From NCBI GenBank assembly GCA_029204225.1, contig CM055113.1:21287798-21351797 (forward strand): a DNA stretch of 64,000 nucleotides, in the 5' to 3' direction. The notes under the pieces are model-generated. The model saw only the letters and a program-made list of their open reading frames with translations. It made no database searches and had not been told where the DNA came from. This DNA comes from Diphasiastrum complanatum (lineage: Eukaryota; Streptophyta; Lycopodiopsida; Lycopodiales; Lycopodiaceae). Shown one piece after another: positions 1-10,431 of the stretch. Position 1 is the stretch's first letter; every line of letters begins with the position of its first letter. Position numbers and translations under genes: made by a program.

Positions 1-655
1 TGTCGGTCTGGCGGAGCCGGCTGCCAAAACTTGCGTAATTGGCTGCCATTCACCGGAGTATTAAATCGTATTCCATCCAAGTGCTCAAGAATTACTACGC
101 CATAGTTCAAGATTTCCTTCACTTTATACGGGCCTTCACCAGTAAACTTTAATTTTCCCTTGATCACCTTGGTTTTGTAAATCAATGCAAGATCTCCTGC
201 TTTCAGATCCTTTTTGTGCAAATCGACGATCGTGCCATGCCTTCCGGCGGGCTTTCTCTACTGCTAAGGCATGAACTGCCATCAATCGAGTTTCACATAA
301 TTTATGCAATGCTTCTTGACATAGTTGTGAAGACTTATCATCATATAACCGTTCGGTTGTCGCTATGCGTAAAGATGAGATTAAAAATTCAATCGGCATG
401 ACAACATTTTGACCATAGACTAGTTGAAAGGGTGTTTGATTTGTACTATTTTTGTAAGTGATTCTGAATGCCCATAATGCTGCATACAGTTTATGTTTCC
501 AATTAGACCGTAAAATCTGTGTATAACAGAAAAATCTTCCAGTAAACACTTTATTGTTTGATTAACAAAGTGTGTGCCCCGGTCATTGACAATCTCAATC
601 GGACATCCAAATCTGATTATAATATTTTCATACAAAAACTTGGCCGTAGATTTTG
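1..655 (-). pseudogene. Gypsy integrase core and C-terminal tail, frameshifted
   Basis: The minus strand encodes an integrase core with FGCPIEIVNDRGTHFVNQ (about 635-540), where the D of NDRGTHF is one of the DDE catalytic residues. It continues in another frame with ALWAFRITYKNSTNQTPFQL and VYGQNVVMPIEF (about 470-390), typical of Gypsy integrase. A third frame gives the tail GEGPYKVKEIL...HLDG...NGSQLRKFW near 150-10. At least two frameshifts separate the parts. The frame entering at 655 (KAVKVVDAKSTAKFLYENII) begins mid-domain, so the N-terminal zinc finger and first catalytic Asp are absent. Confidence 0.9.
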
Positions 656-659
656 CATC

Positions 660-1345
660 AACAACTTTGACAGCTTTGGCTTTGTGCTAAATCGGCAAAG
701 AAGATAATAAAAATTCGATAGTAGTTCGCATGATCCATAAACACATAAACTTCACGAATTATTGTTGGTGGTGGCAATTCCACAATAACCTTGATCTTAG
801 AATAATCGGTGGCAATACCATGTCTTGATATCAGATGTCCAAGCACAACTATGTGGGAAACCCATATCTGGCATTTTTCTGGATTTAGAGAAATTTGATA
901 TATGTGGCATCTTTCAAATACTTTCTCCAATCGATCCAGGTGGTCTGCATCTGTACTATGGACTCCCAGGTCATCCAAGTAAATTTCAAGGAATTTCTGT
1001 AGGTAATCTTTAAAAGCAAATTGCATTACTCATTGAAACGAACTTGGTGCATTATAGAGTCCAAATGACATTACTTTGTAAGCATAGGTGCCCCATTCTG
1101 TTGCAAAAGTGGTTTAGTGGCGATCGACAAGTGATATCTTAACCTAGTTGTATCCACTAAATCCATCCAGGAAACTATAAGCTTTCGCTCCAGCAAGGCG
1201 ATCCAAAATGCTTTCAGTAAAAGGTAACGAAAAGTGATCCTTCTGCGTCACTTTGTTCAACGCCTTGAGATTCGTTCACGATGTGCTTTAGGTAACATGA
1301 TAACCACATCATCCAATGTATAACGTTTAAAATGCTCGGGCATAT
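660..1345 (-). pseudogene. Gypsy reverse transcriptase fragment
   Basis: Minus-strand translation gives LDRLAGAKAYSFLDGFSGYN, then TTFATEWGTYAYKVMSFGL, then YNAPSSFQ and FLEIYLDDLGVHS. These are RT palm motifs; YLDD is the polymerase active-site box. They are followed by the thumb region (NPEKCQ, GHLISRHGI). In-frame stops lie between the fingers and palm parts (for example just before VMQFAF). The frame ends in FFADLAQ and then joins integrase sequence directly, so connection and RNase H domains were deleted. Identification as Gypsy RT is secure; it cannot be functional. Confidence 0.9.
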
Positions 1346-1354
1346 CATGTTGAG

Positions 1355-2720
1355 CTACCTCTGCTTGTTCCTTTTCGAAAAGACTTGTCTTGGATTTTCG
1401 CTTATCCTTCTTAGCACGAATGTATTGCTAGAATTCTGACTTGTAGAATCATCCTCAACTTTTCCTTTGCCTTTGTCCCGTAAGGGTGGCACATTCACTG
1501 AATCAATCTTTTGAGAAGGATTTTCCCATTTCAGGACCGTATTATAATGTTGCTTACCTTGTTTCTTCGTCATCGATCCTGTGATCCTATCTTTCTTCAA
1601 TATAATTGCTTTAAGCGGTTTTATTGTTGGTTCATCAGGAACATTATGCTCTCCAAATCTGGTCAGATCCATATGATTGAGAATCTGCTCATCCGTAAGT
1701 TTTGCATTGCCATCATAAGTCAAGGCATGGCTCACAGATATGAAATCCTCTTCAATCGGATCTGGTATAGGTTCCGTTGATATCCAGGCTACATTCAGTA
1801 TATTCAATGGAAACGTGATTGGTGTATCCAAAGTTCGATCTAATAAAGAAATCTCGCTCAAATCTGATTGATTATCTTGTTGACACATATATCCTACTGT
1901 ACAATCAATCGTTGCAAGAGCTTAATTCTAGTTAACAGTATCCCTTTGAGAATCGTAATGAACTCCCAAATTTTTCTCTGGACGGTCACAAGTATGATCC
2001 GTTGTTGACGATTCGTCATCTTCTTTTTGAGCCACTGGTTTGATAGTCCAAGATGTAGGATCAACTTTAACTGCACGTTCACGATTTGCAAAAGTGATTT
2101 TTTGGTACCCCACTTATGAAATACTTGCGCAACTCGTAACCATGGATGTCCCAATAGAACTCGGTAGACATTTGGCGCTTCTGGTAAGTCCATTACTACA
2201 AAAGTAATGATGTACTCCCGCAATTCTGACAAGTATATCTTCAATCATTCCATGCAGACGAACTGTTATTTGATCAGCTAGCTTAATTGCAAAAGTCGCA
2301 GACTTGATCTTTGTAAGACCCCATTTTGTACATAGCTTTGTAGAAATCAGATTAACTCCTGAATCACAGCTGCTTCCTTAGGAAATTGTCTATGTTGTAT
2401 CGATAGAATGATGTTCTTTTGTTCACTTTCCCAAGCGGCTCCAATATGGAGTACTTCATTAGATTCTTCAAATCCAGCACAATAGAAAGTGGGCGCTCTT
2501 GATGGACTTTTGGTTCTACTTGAGCTAAATTTTGTGCTAAGACTTCTTTTGCTTTTGGCACCAACTTCAGGAACTCTCCCAATGAAATATTGATCTTACT
2601 AGACAAAATATTCATGAGCAGTTTTGTTTGCAGCGCTTCTGGTTCAGTCATCTTGAAGGGTCCTTCATGATGATGCAACTGATCATTCATAATAATACAT
2701 GAATTTCTTGGAGGTTGCAA
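1355..2720 (-). pseudogene. Gypsy protease and protease-RT linker, frameshifted
   Basis: Around 2360-2100 (minus) the frames read DSGVNLISTKLCTKWG, then LPEAPNVYRVLLGHPWLR, then HKWGYQKITFANRE. This matches the retropepsin-like protease of plant Gypsy elements: DSG active site and LLGHPWL near the C-terminus. Two frame changes are needed to join them. The stretch 1355-1888 (177 residues, acidic, lysine-rich end) is the variable linker before RT. The stretch 2364-2720 (118 residues) lies upstream of the protease and is probably the end of gag or its linker; I see no zinc knuckle. Confidence 0.75.
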
Positions 2721-2735
2721 TGGTGAAGAACGAAA

Positions 2736-3382
2736 TGTGAAAGATTCAACTAGTTTTCACATTTTGCAATATTTTCATATTTGGCATATTGAGGCCAAAA
2801 CTTGTTTTAGACTTAGAGGTTGACTTTTCAAAGTTCATTAGTCTAAATTTCATTTGAATAAACACTTTTTGAAAGTGTGGGAAAGTTAGAATGCAAGTTT
2901 GAGTAGATTCAATTTGAATAGTTGGGTACATTGAATCTAGACCCAAAATTAGTAGGGTTAGCATTTTAGTGGGAAAGCCAAGTGGCCAAATAGAATTTGG
3001 ACCTGTTATAAAAGGATGTAACTCGTGGAGAGAGCAATCTTCTTTCTTCTCTATCTCATTTCATGCTTATACATGGTTCCCTTGGGTTCTACTATCCATT
3101 GGTGCACTATCTTGGTGATTGCTTGCAAATCTATGTGTAGAATGATCTATATTTGCTATTTTTGGATCCACACATGTGAAATACAGTAGCTTGCTGGTTT
3201 TGTATGGACAACAACAGTACATAATCATTTCATTCAAGTTTGATCAAGTTCTATTGGTGTTTGCATCTCAATTTGTGTGTAGATGCTGATTTTTCTACAT
3301 TGGTGAGATTGGTAGTGTATTTCTCTTTCTAACCAAAGATCATTCAAGTAGATTGGATCTTAAGGATTTGAAATCTTTCACA
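2736..3382 (+). repeat. 5' LTR of Copia-1
   Basis: The 647-bp segment starts TGTGAAAGATT and ends AATCTTTCACA, an 11-base inverted terminal match with TG...CA ends, and is followed one base later by the Met-tRNA primer site. These are the hallmarks of a 5' LTR. Near 3007-3013 there is TATAAAA (line context gttataaaagg), a plausible LTR TATA box. No matching 3' LTR is present in the window. Confidence 0.9.
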
Positions 3383-3394
3383 TGGTATCAGAGC
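3383..3394 (+). other. Primer binding site of Copia-1
   Basis: TGGTATCAGAGC directly follows the LTR. It complements the 3' end of plant initiator Met-tRNA and is the usual minus-strand priming site of plant Copia elements. Confidence 0.93.
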
Positions 3395-3980
3395 TTGTGT
3401 TTCAGGTTATGAAGGAGGAAATCAGATCTATCAATGATTTGGTAAAGATATCAAGTCTGGAGCATGCTGAAGAGGATTCTACACCAGAATCGGATTTTTT
3501 GCTTTTGTAGATTGGATCTTTTGTAGATCAACACTAAATAGGTCAATATACTTGTTCAATTCTGATTTTTGAATTCACATACTGGATTTGGCCAATTTTT
3601 TGGATCATTGAATCAGCCTAAGTGGTGGCTTATAGATTGCATATCAAATTTTCAGCATTTGCATGTAGATTTGGAATAGTCAATTTTTTGTGATTTTGTC
3701 AAAACCCTAATTTTGACTGGATCTCTAGATAGTGAGGCTGTTGGACTTCATTTGAGTGTGTTTCAATCTTAGGAAGTGGAAAAAGTCATTAGATTGAGGA
3801 TAGATCATAGGCTGATCAAGATTCCATGATTCTATGTGTTGATTTGCTTGGATAAGTGCTAGAAGAGAATTTGTGAGATGGTTTCAAATCTTGGTGATTT
3901 CTTTTGAAGAAATTGTTGTTGTTCGAAGGAGTGCTATGTGCATTGAAACAGGTTGAAAGAGAAGATCAAGTCATTGCTAC

Positions 3981-6460
3981 ATGGCAACCTCAATTGGAGT
4001 CATGTTGGAAGCCAATGATAGGCTTACCTCAAGTAACTATTCATTGTGGAAAGTGAGGATGGAGTAACTTCTTGAGATGAATGATGTTTTGGACATTGTT
4101 GTAGGTTTGAATAAGAGACCAGCAACACAACAAGATCAATTGATGTATGACAAGAGGGCCAAGAAGGCTCTACACATGATAAAGATGAATGTTACTAATG
4201 AACTTCTCAAAGAAGTTGGTAAGTGCACATCATCTTTGGAAGCTTGAAATTCATTAAAGAAGCTTTATGAATCCAAGTATGCTTCTAGAGTGTTAACTCT
4301 AAGAAGGAAAATCTTTTCTTGTTTAAATGAAGAAAGTCCAAGTACTTTTGTCTTGAGAATGAAAGCATTGAATGATGAGTTAGCTTGCATAGATGAAAGC
4401 ATTAAGGAAGGAGAGCTTATTCAAGTGATTCTTAATGGCTTGTTGGATGCTCATGCTAACATTGTTCAAATATTCAAAAGACTTTGCCAAGTTTGATGGA
4501 TCTTCAAGAGATCTTGATCAATGAGGAATATAGGCTTCAATAAAGAGGTGGACCTACATCGACACTTCAAGAGGATGCTATGTTCACAAAGGGCAAATTC
4601 AAGGGCAAAACCAAAAGTAAGTGGTCTAGAGGGCAAGATCAAGTGGATACTTCTTCAAGTGGCAAAAAGAAGGATAGATCAAAGCTCAAGTGCTTCTATT
4701 GTGGCATCAAAGGACACTTTGCAAGTGAGTGCTACAAGAAGAAGAGAGATCAAAGAGACAAGCAAGGTAATCTTACTCTTGATGAGGATGGTTTGGATGT
4801 TCAAGATGCAAATGATGATGCTTTTGTGATGTCTTCATGTATGCTTGCTAATGATGGAGATCTAGATCCTTGGTGGATTGATAGTGAAGCAAGTTCACAC
4901 ATGACCTTTCACAAAGAGTACTTCACTTCTTTGTTGGCATATGGAGATGACAAGAGGGTGATCTACACGGCCAATGATGGTGAGTGTGCAATCAAAGGGA
5001 TTGGCACAATTCCTATCTCTCTCTCTACAAATAGGAATGTTCTTTTGGAGGATGTCTTGTTTATTCCATCTATTACCAAGAATTTGCTTAGTGTGAGTCA
5101 AATGCTAAGTAAGGGCCTCAAGGTGGAGTTTGATGGAGATGCTTGTTTGATCAAAAGGAAGGATGTCTTGATTAGAAAAGGTAAAAGACAAGGGAAGTTG
5201 TTCAAACTAGATGCTTGTGTTATTGCTAACCAAGTTGGATGTGTTTCAAGAGAGCAAATTTCTATTCAAGAGGTTTGGCATAAAAGGATGGGACACCTCA
5301 ACTTCAAGTCATTGGAGGTAATGGCAAGGAAGAAGGTTGTGATTGGTCTTCCAAGTTCCTTAAGTAATGTCAAGCATGTTTGTGATTCTTGTGCTTTGTC
5401 TAAGTCACATAGACTACCTTATACTAGATCTATTTCTAGATCTACAAAGCCTTTTCAACTTGTACATTTGGATATTCATGGATTTACTACAATCAGCAAT
5501 AGTGGAGCTAAGATGTATGTAACATTCATTGATGATTTTAGTAGATTTTGTTGGATCTATCTACTAAAGAGCAAGGATGAAGTGTATGATGTCTTTGTCA
5601 AGTTCAAAAATGCAAGGGAGAACCAATTTTCCATAAAGATCAAGTGCTTGAGAGGTGACAATGGTGGTGAGTACATATCTAACAAGTTCAAGGCCTTTTG
5701 TGATGAGCATGGGATGAAGAGGGAGTATACAACATCAAGGACCCCACAACAAAATGGAGTGGCTGAAAGGAAGAATAGGACTTTACGTGAAAGTGCTAAA
5801 GCTATGAGGTTAAGTGCTAATCTTGACAAACCATTTTGGGATCAAGCTTTGTTGTGTGCCAATTTCTTGTGCAATATGTGGCCGAGTGCTATTTTGGATG
5901 AGGACACCTTTTGAGATGCTATTCAAGAGGAGGCCGAGTGTCAACTTTCTAAGAACCTTTGGATGCACATGCTATGTCAACATTACTCTTGATGATAGAA
6001 CCAAGGAGGATCCATCTTCAAGAAGAGGTTATTTTGTTGGATATAGTGAGGTGAGTAAAGCCTATAAGGTTTACATTCCTTCTACTAACAAAGTGATTGT
6101 TGGTAGAGATGTCATTTTTTATGAGGGGAACATTCCAAAGGTGTCTTAAAGCATGATTAATGGTAGAGTGGATGGATCTAACATTCTTGATGTTGATGAG
6201 AAGGATCTTACTTTGGATGGTGGTGATGATGGACCTTCATCAAGTCAAAAGCCAGGAGAACATCAAGAGAAAGACAAGTACCTTCAAGGCTCACATATGA
6301 TCAAAAGGGTAAGCAAGTAGTTTCTGAAAACTATGTTGCTTTCCTAACCTCTTTGGATGAGCCTACAAGTGTAGATCAAGCAAGGAAAGAAGAGGAGTGG
6401 ATCCAACCAATGGATCTCGAGTATCGATCTCTTATGAAGAGTCGACATCTTTTGGAGGAT
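3981..6460 (+). pseudogene. Copia-1 gag-pol (gag, protease, integrase, start of RT), degenerate
   Basis: Gag starts at ATG 3981 (MATSIGVMLEANDRLTSSNY) and has in-frame stops at about 4065 and 4246. The last 445 codons before 5914 are open. They contain a CCHC zinc knuckle CFYCGIKGHFASEC (about 4690), a protease motif WWIDSEASSHMT (about 4873; the family has DSGAS, so the active-site Gly is Glu here), the integrase zinc finger (WHKRMGH...CDSC) and a core with LVHLDIHG, RGDNGGEY and NGVAERKNR, so all three DDE residues are present. A frameshift near 5905 moves to PFEMLFKRRPSVNFLRTFGC. A second change leads to the first part of RT (EEEWIQPMDLEYRSL, about 6390-6430). The RT palm and RNase H are gone. 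Confidence 0.92.
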
Positions 6461-7290
6461 CTTCTTGTGTACATGGAGCTATGCAAGTGGATGGATGTTA
6501 TCTTGCTGTAAAATCAAGTAATGGATATGGAAAACAAAGTTTGTTCAATGACTTTGATGGTCAAGTTGAAGATCAACAGGTTGATCTCAAAGGGCTTCAA
6601 CTAGTCAAAAGGAAAGTTGACAATTTGGAGCTAGTCAAGAGCATCAAAGGAGAGGTAATTGACAAAGATGTTATGGATATGTTTTTGCAGCATATTTAAG
6701 ACTCAAGTAAGGTCAAAGGATCAGCAAGGAAGTGTTGTTCAAGTCTACTTTACTTGTTCTATCTCATGTTTGAGCAATTTCATGTGAATGTGTGCAAATT
6801 GTCAAGATATGGTAAAACTAGTTACATTGGTGATCATTGTTTTGATGTTGGATTTGTACTAGCATTCTTGGCTGATTTTGTTGATGGAAATGAAGCTATT
6901 GGAGGTTCACTGTGTCACTCATTCATGGTCAAGTCATCAAGGCTTGATGGCATCTTATGGCAAGATGAAGATCGAGGCTCATTCATGGAGTATCATGGTG
7001 GATACATGGCAACAAAGGACAAAGGAGGAGGAGACATGCAAGCAAATGTTGATCACTCACATTTATTGTTTCTTTGCTATATTTTTCCAGAGAGTTTAGA
7101 GTTGGAAGCATGGTGGAATCATTTCATTTACATTCTATTCGATTCTTCATGTTCTAGTTACATCTTGATATGTAAAATTGATGTAAGAAATAGTGAAGCA
7201 TCCCAAGTGGACACTATTCTCTATATCAATTATGGTTGTTTCTATTTTGGGCATTACATGATCATTGAAAGGAGATCTATTCTTAGGAAG
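6461..7290 (+). other. Unexplained spacer between Copia-1 and Copia-B fragment
   Basis: Where Copia-1 RT should continue, the sequence stops resembling Copia. The plus strand has open frames of 100 residues (6397-6699) and 190 residues (6754-7326), the latter overrunning into the Copia-B fragment. I recognise no domain in either; the 190-residue frame is cysteine- and serine-rich with no catalytic motif. It may be a piece of another element inserted during the rearrangement that joined the two Copia fragments, or decayed RT sequence beyond recognition. I do not call a gene. Confidence 0.5.
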
Positions 7291-7979
7291 CACAATCATT
7301 TGATGCTACGCTGTATAGGCAGTTAGTAGGGAGCTTGATTTACCTTACCATGACTAGACCAGATATATGCTATGCTGTTGGTATTGTAAGTTAGTTTATG
7401 GCAGCACCTACGAAAATGCATTGGAAGGCAGCTAAGCGCATTTTGCGTTATGTAAAAGGCACTTCAAATTATGGCTTGATTTACAGGAAGCATGACGGTT
7501 TACGTGAGTTGTGTGGCTATGTGGATGCGGATTGGGGAGGTGACTATGATGATCGTAAATCCACCACAGGGTATGTATTCTAGCTTTGTGGCAGTTGCTT
7601 TTCCTGGTCTAGCAAGAAGCAAAGTACAATTGCTCTTTCCACCCTAGAAGCAAAGTATAAGTCAATGTGTAGTGCAGCACAAGAAGCTATATGGTTGAGA
7701 CAAATCTTGGAAGAAGTTGGCATGAAGTAGAAAAATCCCACAATTTTACATAGCGACAGTCAGAGTGGCATTCAGCTAGCAAAGAATCCAATGTTCTATG
7801 CGAGAACCAAACACATTGAGATTCAGTATCACTTTATACGTGAGAGGCTGCTGAGTCATGAAATTCATGTTGTTCATTGTAGTACAGAAGAACAACTAGC
7901 TGATATTTTCACTAAGCCACTTGTTGGAGAAAAGTTTGATAAGTTTAGATCAAAGCTTTCTGTACTTAAAGTTTGTTGA
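7291..7979 (+). pseudogene. Copia-B RT end and RNase H fragment, 5'-truncated
   Basis: From about 7291 the translation matches the C-terminal part of the intact-looking Copia-B at 39690-40380 nearly residue for residue: LVGSLIYLTMTRPDICYAVG, DADWGGDYDDRKSTTGYVF, then LADIFTKPLVGEKF, ending SVLKVC at the same stop. DADW holds the first RNase H Asp. In-frame stops replace Gln codons at three places (after GIVS, after GYVF, after GMK), each CAG to TAG. It is an older, truncated member of the Copia-B family followed by its own 3' LTR. Confidence 0.93.
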
Positions 7980-8035
7980 CTTTAAAGCTATGTATATGAC
8001 TGTATAAAAAGTAGACTCTACTTTAAGGGGGAGAG

Positions 8036-8306
8036 TTAGAATTAAAGTAGAATCACTGTATTACTGTACTGTGGGTCCTATCAGTTGATAAGGATCAGTT
8101 GGCCTCGCCACGAGGCAAGTCGACGGGACACGCGTTCCACCAACGACAACCTGGGTCATGCATGGGTTGCCTGAGTGAACAACTATATGTACAGTGTAAT
8201 TTCATTTTGAGAAATACAGTTGCTACGTGAGCTTGGTGTGGAGAGTGTTTTCTGTCTGTGTTACTGTGTAGCATGATCTGTGTTCTTGTTCGAAGCAAAG
8301 TCTCTA
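8036..8306 (+). repeat. 3' LTR of truncated Copia-B copy
   Basis: TTAGAATT...CTCTAA, 271 bp, is preceded by the purine tract CTTTAAGGGGGAGAG and is closely similar to the LTRs at 34711-34980 and 40437-40706. It shares the same internal motifs (GGGTCCTATCAG, CACGAGGCAAG, GGTTGCCTGAGTG). Confidence 0.9.
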
Positions 8307-8325
8307 AGTAAACATGTATAGTTGA

Positions 8326-8417
8326 TTAATTGTATGGAAGCTGATATCTTCACTAAGGCTTTGCCTAAGGCCAATCGTATTTTGTTTAAGTACATGTTAA
8401 ATTTGAAGGTTATCTAA
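8326..8417 (+). pseudogene. Copia-C RNase H C-terminal tip
   Basis: About 30 codons read MEADIFTKALPKANRILFKY...LNLKVI and then stop. ADIFTKALP is the conserved end of Copia RNase H. It is a different family from Copia-B, which ends ADIFTKPL...LKVC. A polypurine tract (AATTAAGGGGGAG, about 8431-8444) and an LTR follow directly, so this is the 3' end of a truncated element. Confidence 0.8.
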
Positions 8418-8444
8418 TATGGTTGAAGTCGAATTAAGGGGGAG

Positions 8445-9340
8445 TGTTGGAATTTAAATTCCACTTCAAGCCCCATTCAATCCAATTGTCCTGTATACAT
8501 TACCATCTATTCCTTTCAAGTATCCACGACAGAGTCCTAGACTTGGTTATTTATTTGGGAACTTGCTATAGATGAAGAACCTATAGAAATACACGCAAGT
8601 TTGAGACAAGTTCGTGACAGTACAGAAAGTCAACCAAATAGGTCAAAGGAATGCCAAAGAGTCACCTCTCATGAAAGTCAGAACCCTTCGATAGTCAACA
8701 ATCCCTTGACTCGACAATCCTTCGATAGTCGACACCATCGACTCGACAATCTTCGGAAGACGTTTCAACCTAATGGCTACACTTCACGCCCGCTTCACCT
8801 AACTTAACGACTACACCTCAAGGACTATTGTTACTACTATCGAATGGACTTCACTCCCGCTTCACTGTACGATTAGCTTAAAGACTGACGACTAATAGAG
8901 TAACAATGCGTTGTATATAAATATAGAGTTAAATGCACTAAAGCATCAATCATCAGATGAATTGCATCAACAATGTAGTTGCTGAGATGCCTTAACACTA
9001 TCGTCGAGTTCTAAACTGCTCTTCTAGGCTTATATACTATAAGTAGATTTCCTTACAACAATCTCATGTACTTTGTGCAATTATAATATACTCTGCGCTT
9101 CAATGATTGTATAATGGGAATGATTGTTGTTGTTTCTACTTTTGAGAGTGAATTGTTTACTCCTTATTCTTTTTGTGAGTCTTATCGACTGAGTCGAAGT
9201 GCAAAATCACGACTGTCCTAGATGCCTTCGTGATTCTGTAACTATGGTTGCCTAAGACACCTATTGACTTGTCGATTAATCGATTGGTTCTATTGTGACA
9301 GATGATTCTAAACACAGTGCTCTACTCTTATTCTTCCACA
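8445..9340 (+). repeat. Putative 3' LTR of Copia-C
   Basis: The start TGTTGGAATT lies right after the polypurine tract. A matching end, ATTCTTCCACA, occurs at 9330-9340, giving an LTR of about 896 bp with imperfect inverted ends. A TATA box (TATATAAATA, 8914-8923) supports the call. The right end is inferred from the terminal match only, because the 5' LTR is not in the window. A short direct repeat rich in CGACAATCC/TCGATAGTCGAC lies near 8688-8750. Confidence 0.65.
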
Positions 9341-9800
9341 AATTAACACAGTAGTCTGAGAGTGTCGTTTGACATCTCAAACTATCGCCCACTTATCGCA
9401 CCTCAACAACGCACAATTTGGCCTCATCATGCTGCCAACGTGCCATGTGGCATACACAAACAAGGGCAACAAAATGCCCACCAATAAATCTAAAGCTTTC
9501 TGTGGGCCTCAAATTTCTATTTTTTCAATTTCGAGCACATGCGACGATTTTTTTTGGGCCAACCACACACACACACACACACATACAGGGTACCTTTTTT
9601 TTTCGATATATATTTCCAAAAGTTGGAGGAATTTTCAAAAACTTACGGGACAAAAACACATGTCAATTTTTCACATAAGGCCAGATGATAGTTCAATTCC
9701 CATCACCCAAAGAGAAAAAAAAAAAATGGCCCTTCTTTGAAAGACAAATTGTGAGTTCCACAATGTAGACGACCGAGGCCAAAACTTTTGAATTTCGAAA
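9341..9800. other. Intergenic, upstream of HMG gene
   Basis: No coding signal is visible. It holds a (CA)n run at about 9563-9583 and an A-tract at about 9714-9726. Confidence 0.5.
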
Positions 9801-9804
9801 ATGA

Positions 9805-9815
9805 TGACCGTTAGT
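9805..9815 (-). promoter_or_regulatory. MSA-like element (mitosis-specific activator)
   Basis: TGACCGTTAGT differs at one position from the reverse form of the plant MSA consensus (core AACGG), the binding site of three-repeat MYB factors that drive G2/M genes. A second related core, CTAACG, lies at 9837-9842. Plant 3xHMG-box genes are known to be expressed at mitosis, which fits. This is a motif match only. Confidence 0.5.
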
Positions 9816-9864
9816 GGGCTTCCTTTCCCACGATCGCTAACGTTTCTCCTTCTCCTACAAAAAC

Positions 9865-9872
9865 CTATATAG
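9865..9872 (+). promoter_or_regulatory. Likely TATA box of the HMG gene
   Basis: CTATATAG lies about 50 bp downstream of the MSA-like motif and about 560 bp upstream of the start codon. Transcription would start near 9900, leaving a long leader of about 530 nt that could contain an intron (a possible acceptor ATTTGCAG precedes 10395). Confidence 0.5.
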
Positions 9873-10042
9873 TAGCTCCTACTGCAGATTAAGAAAATAT
9901 ATATATCTGAATTCCTGCTACCTTTTCATCTCTGTTGCCTGCACCTATGCGCCGGCATAGTTCTGTTTCTGCAGAAAATTGCTTGGTAATCTGTGTTTTT
10001 TCTGTAATTTTTATGCTTGTGGCTTAATCAGTAATCTTCTGT

Positions 10043-10152
10043 CAGTATTCTCTGTAATCAAATACAGTTGCTTGGCTGAATTCCACTAAGCTCTGTTCAG
10101 TATTCTCTGTAATCAAATACAGTTGGTTGGCTGAATTCCACTAAGCTCTGTT
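10043..10152 (+). repeat. 55-bp tandem duplication in HMG 5' leader
   Basis: A unit starting CAGTATTCTCTG at 10043 is repeated at 10098 with one or two differences. It lies between the TATA box and the start codon, so it is probably transcribed. Confidence 0.85.
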
Positions 10153-10431
10153 GTTCTATTTGATGGTTCTTCACTGTTGAGCATATTGAGATTGCTCTGC
10201 CAGCAGTGGATTGGTTAGTAGTAACAGATTACATTGCGTTTTACTAGTTTTTTGGAGCAGATCAAGTTTAGTTATTGAAGATTTCCTGGAGTTTAGTCCC
10301 CTTGTTACCTTTTCCAGGAATCTATTTCGCTCTTGTTTTACTTGCATATACTGATATCTTTAAAAGATATAGTATACAGTATTCAAGATTTGCAGTATTA
10401 TCGAAACAGAGTTATTATTGTTTGAGAGTAA

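Larger units (their letters stand above)
1..2735 (-). mobile_element. Ty3/Gypsy retrotransposon remnant
   Basis: Read on the minus strand from high to low coordinates, the order is aspartic protease, linker, reverse transcriptase, integrase core and integrase C-terminal tail. That order (RT before integrase) is the Ty3/Gypsy order. Every domain is broken by frameshifts or stops. RNase H and the integrase zinc finger are missing between about 655 and 690. No LTR of this element is in the window: the left side runs off the edge, and the right side is cut by the Copia-1 LTR that begins at 2736. It is a dead copy. Confidence 0.9.
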
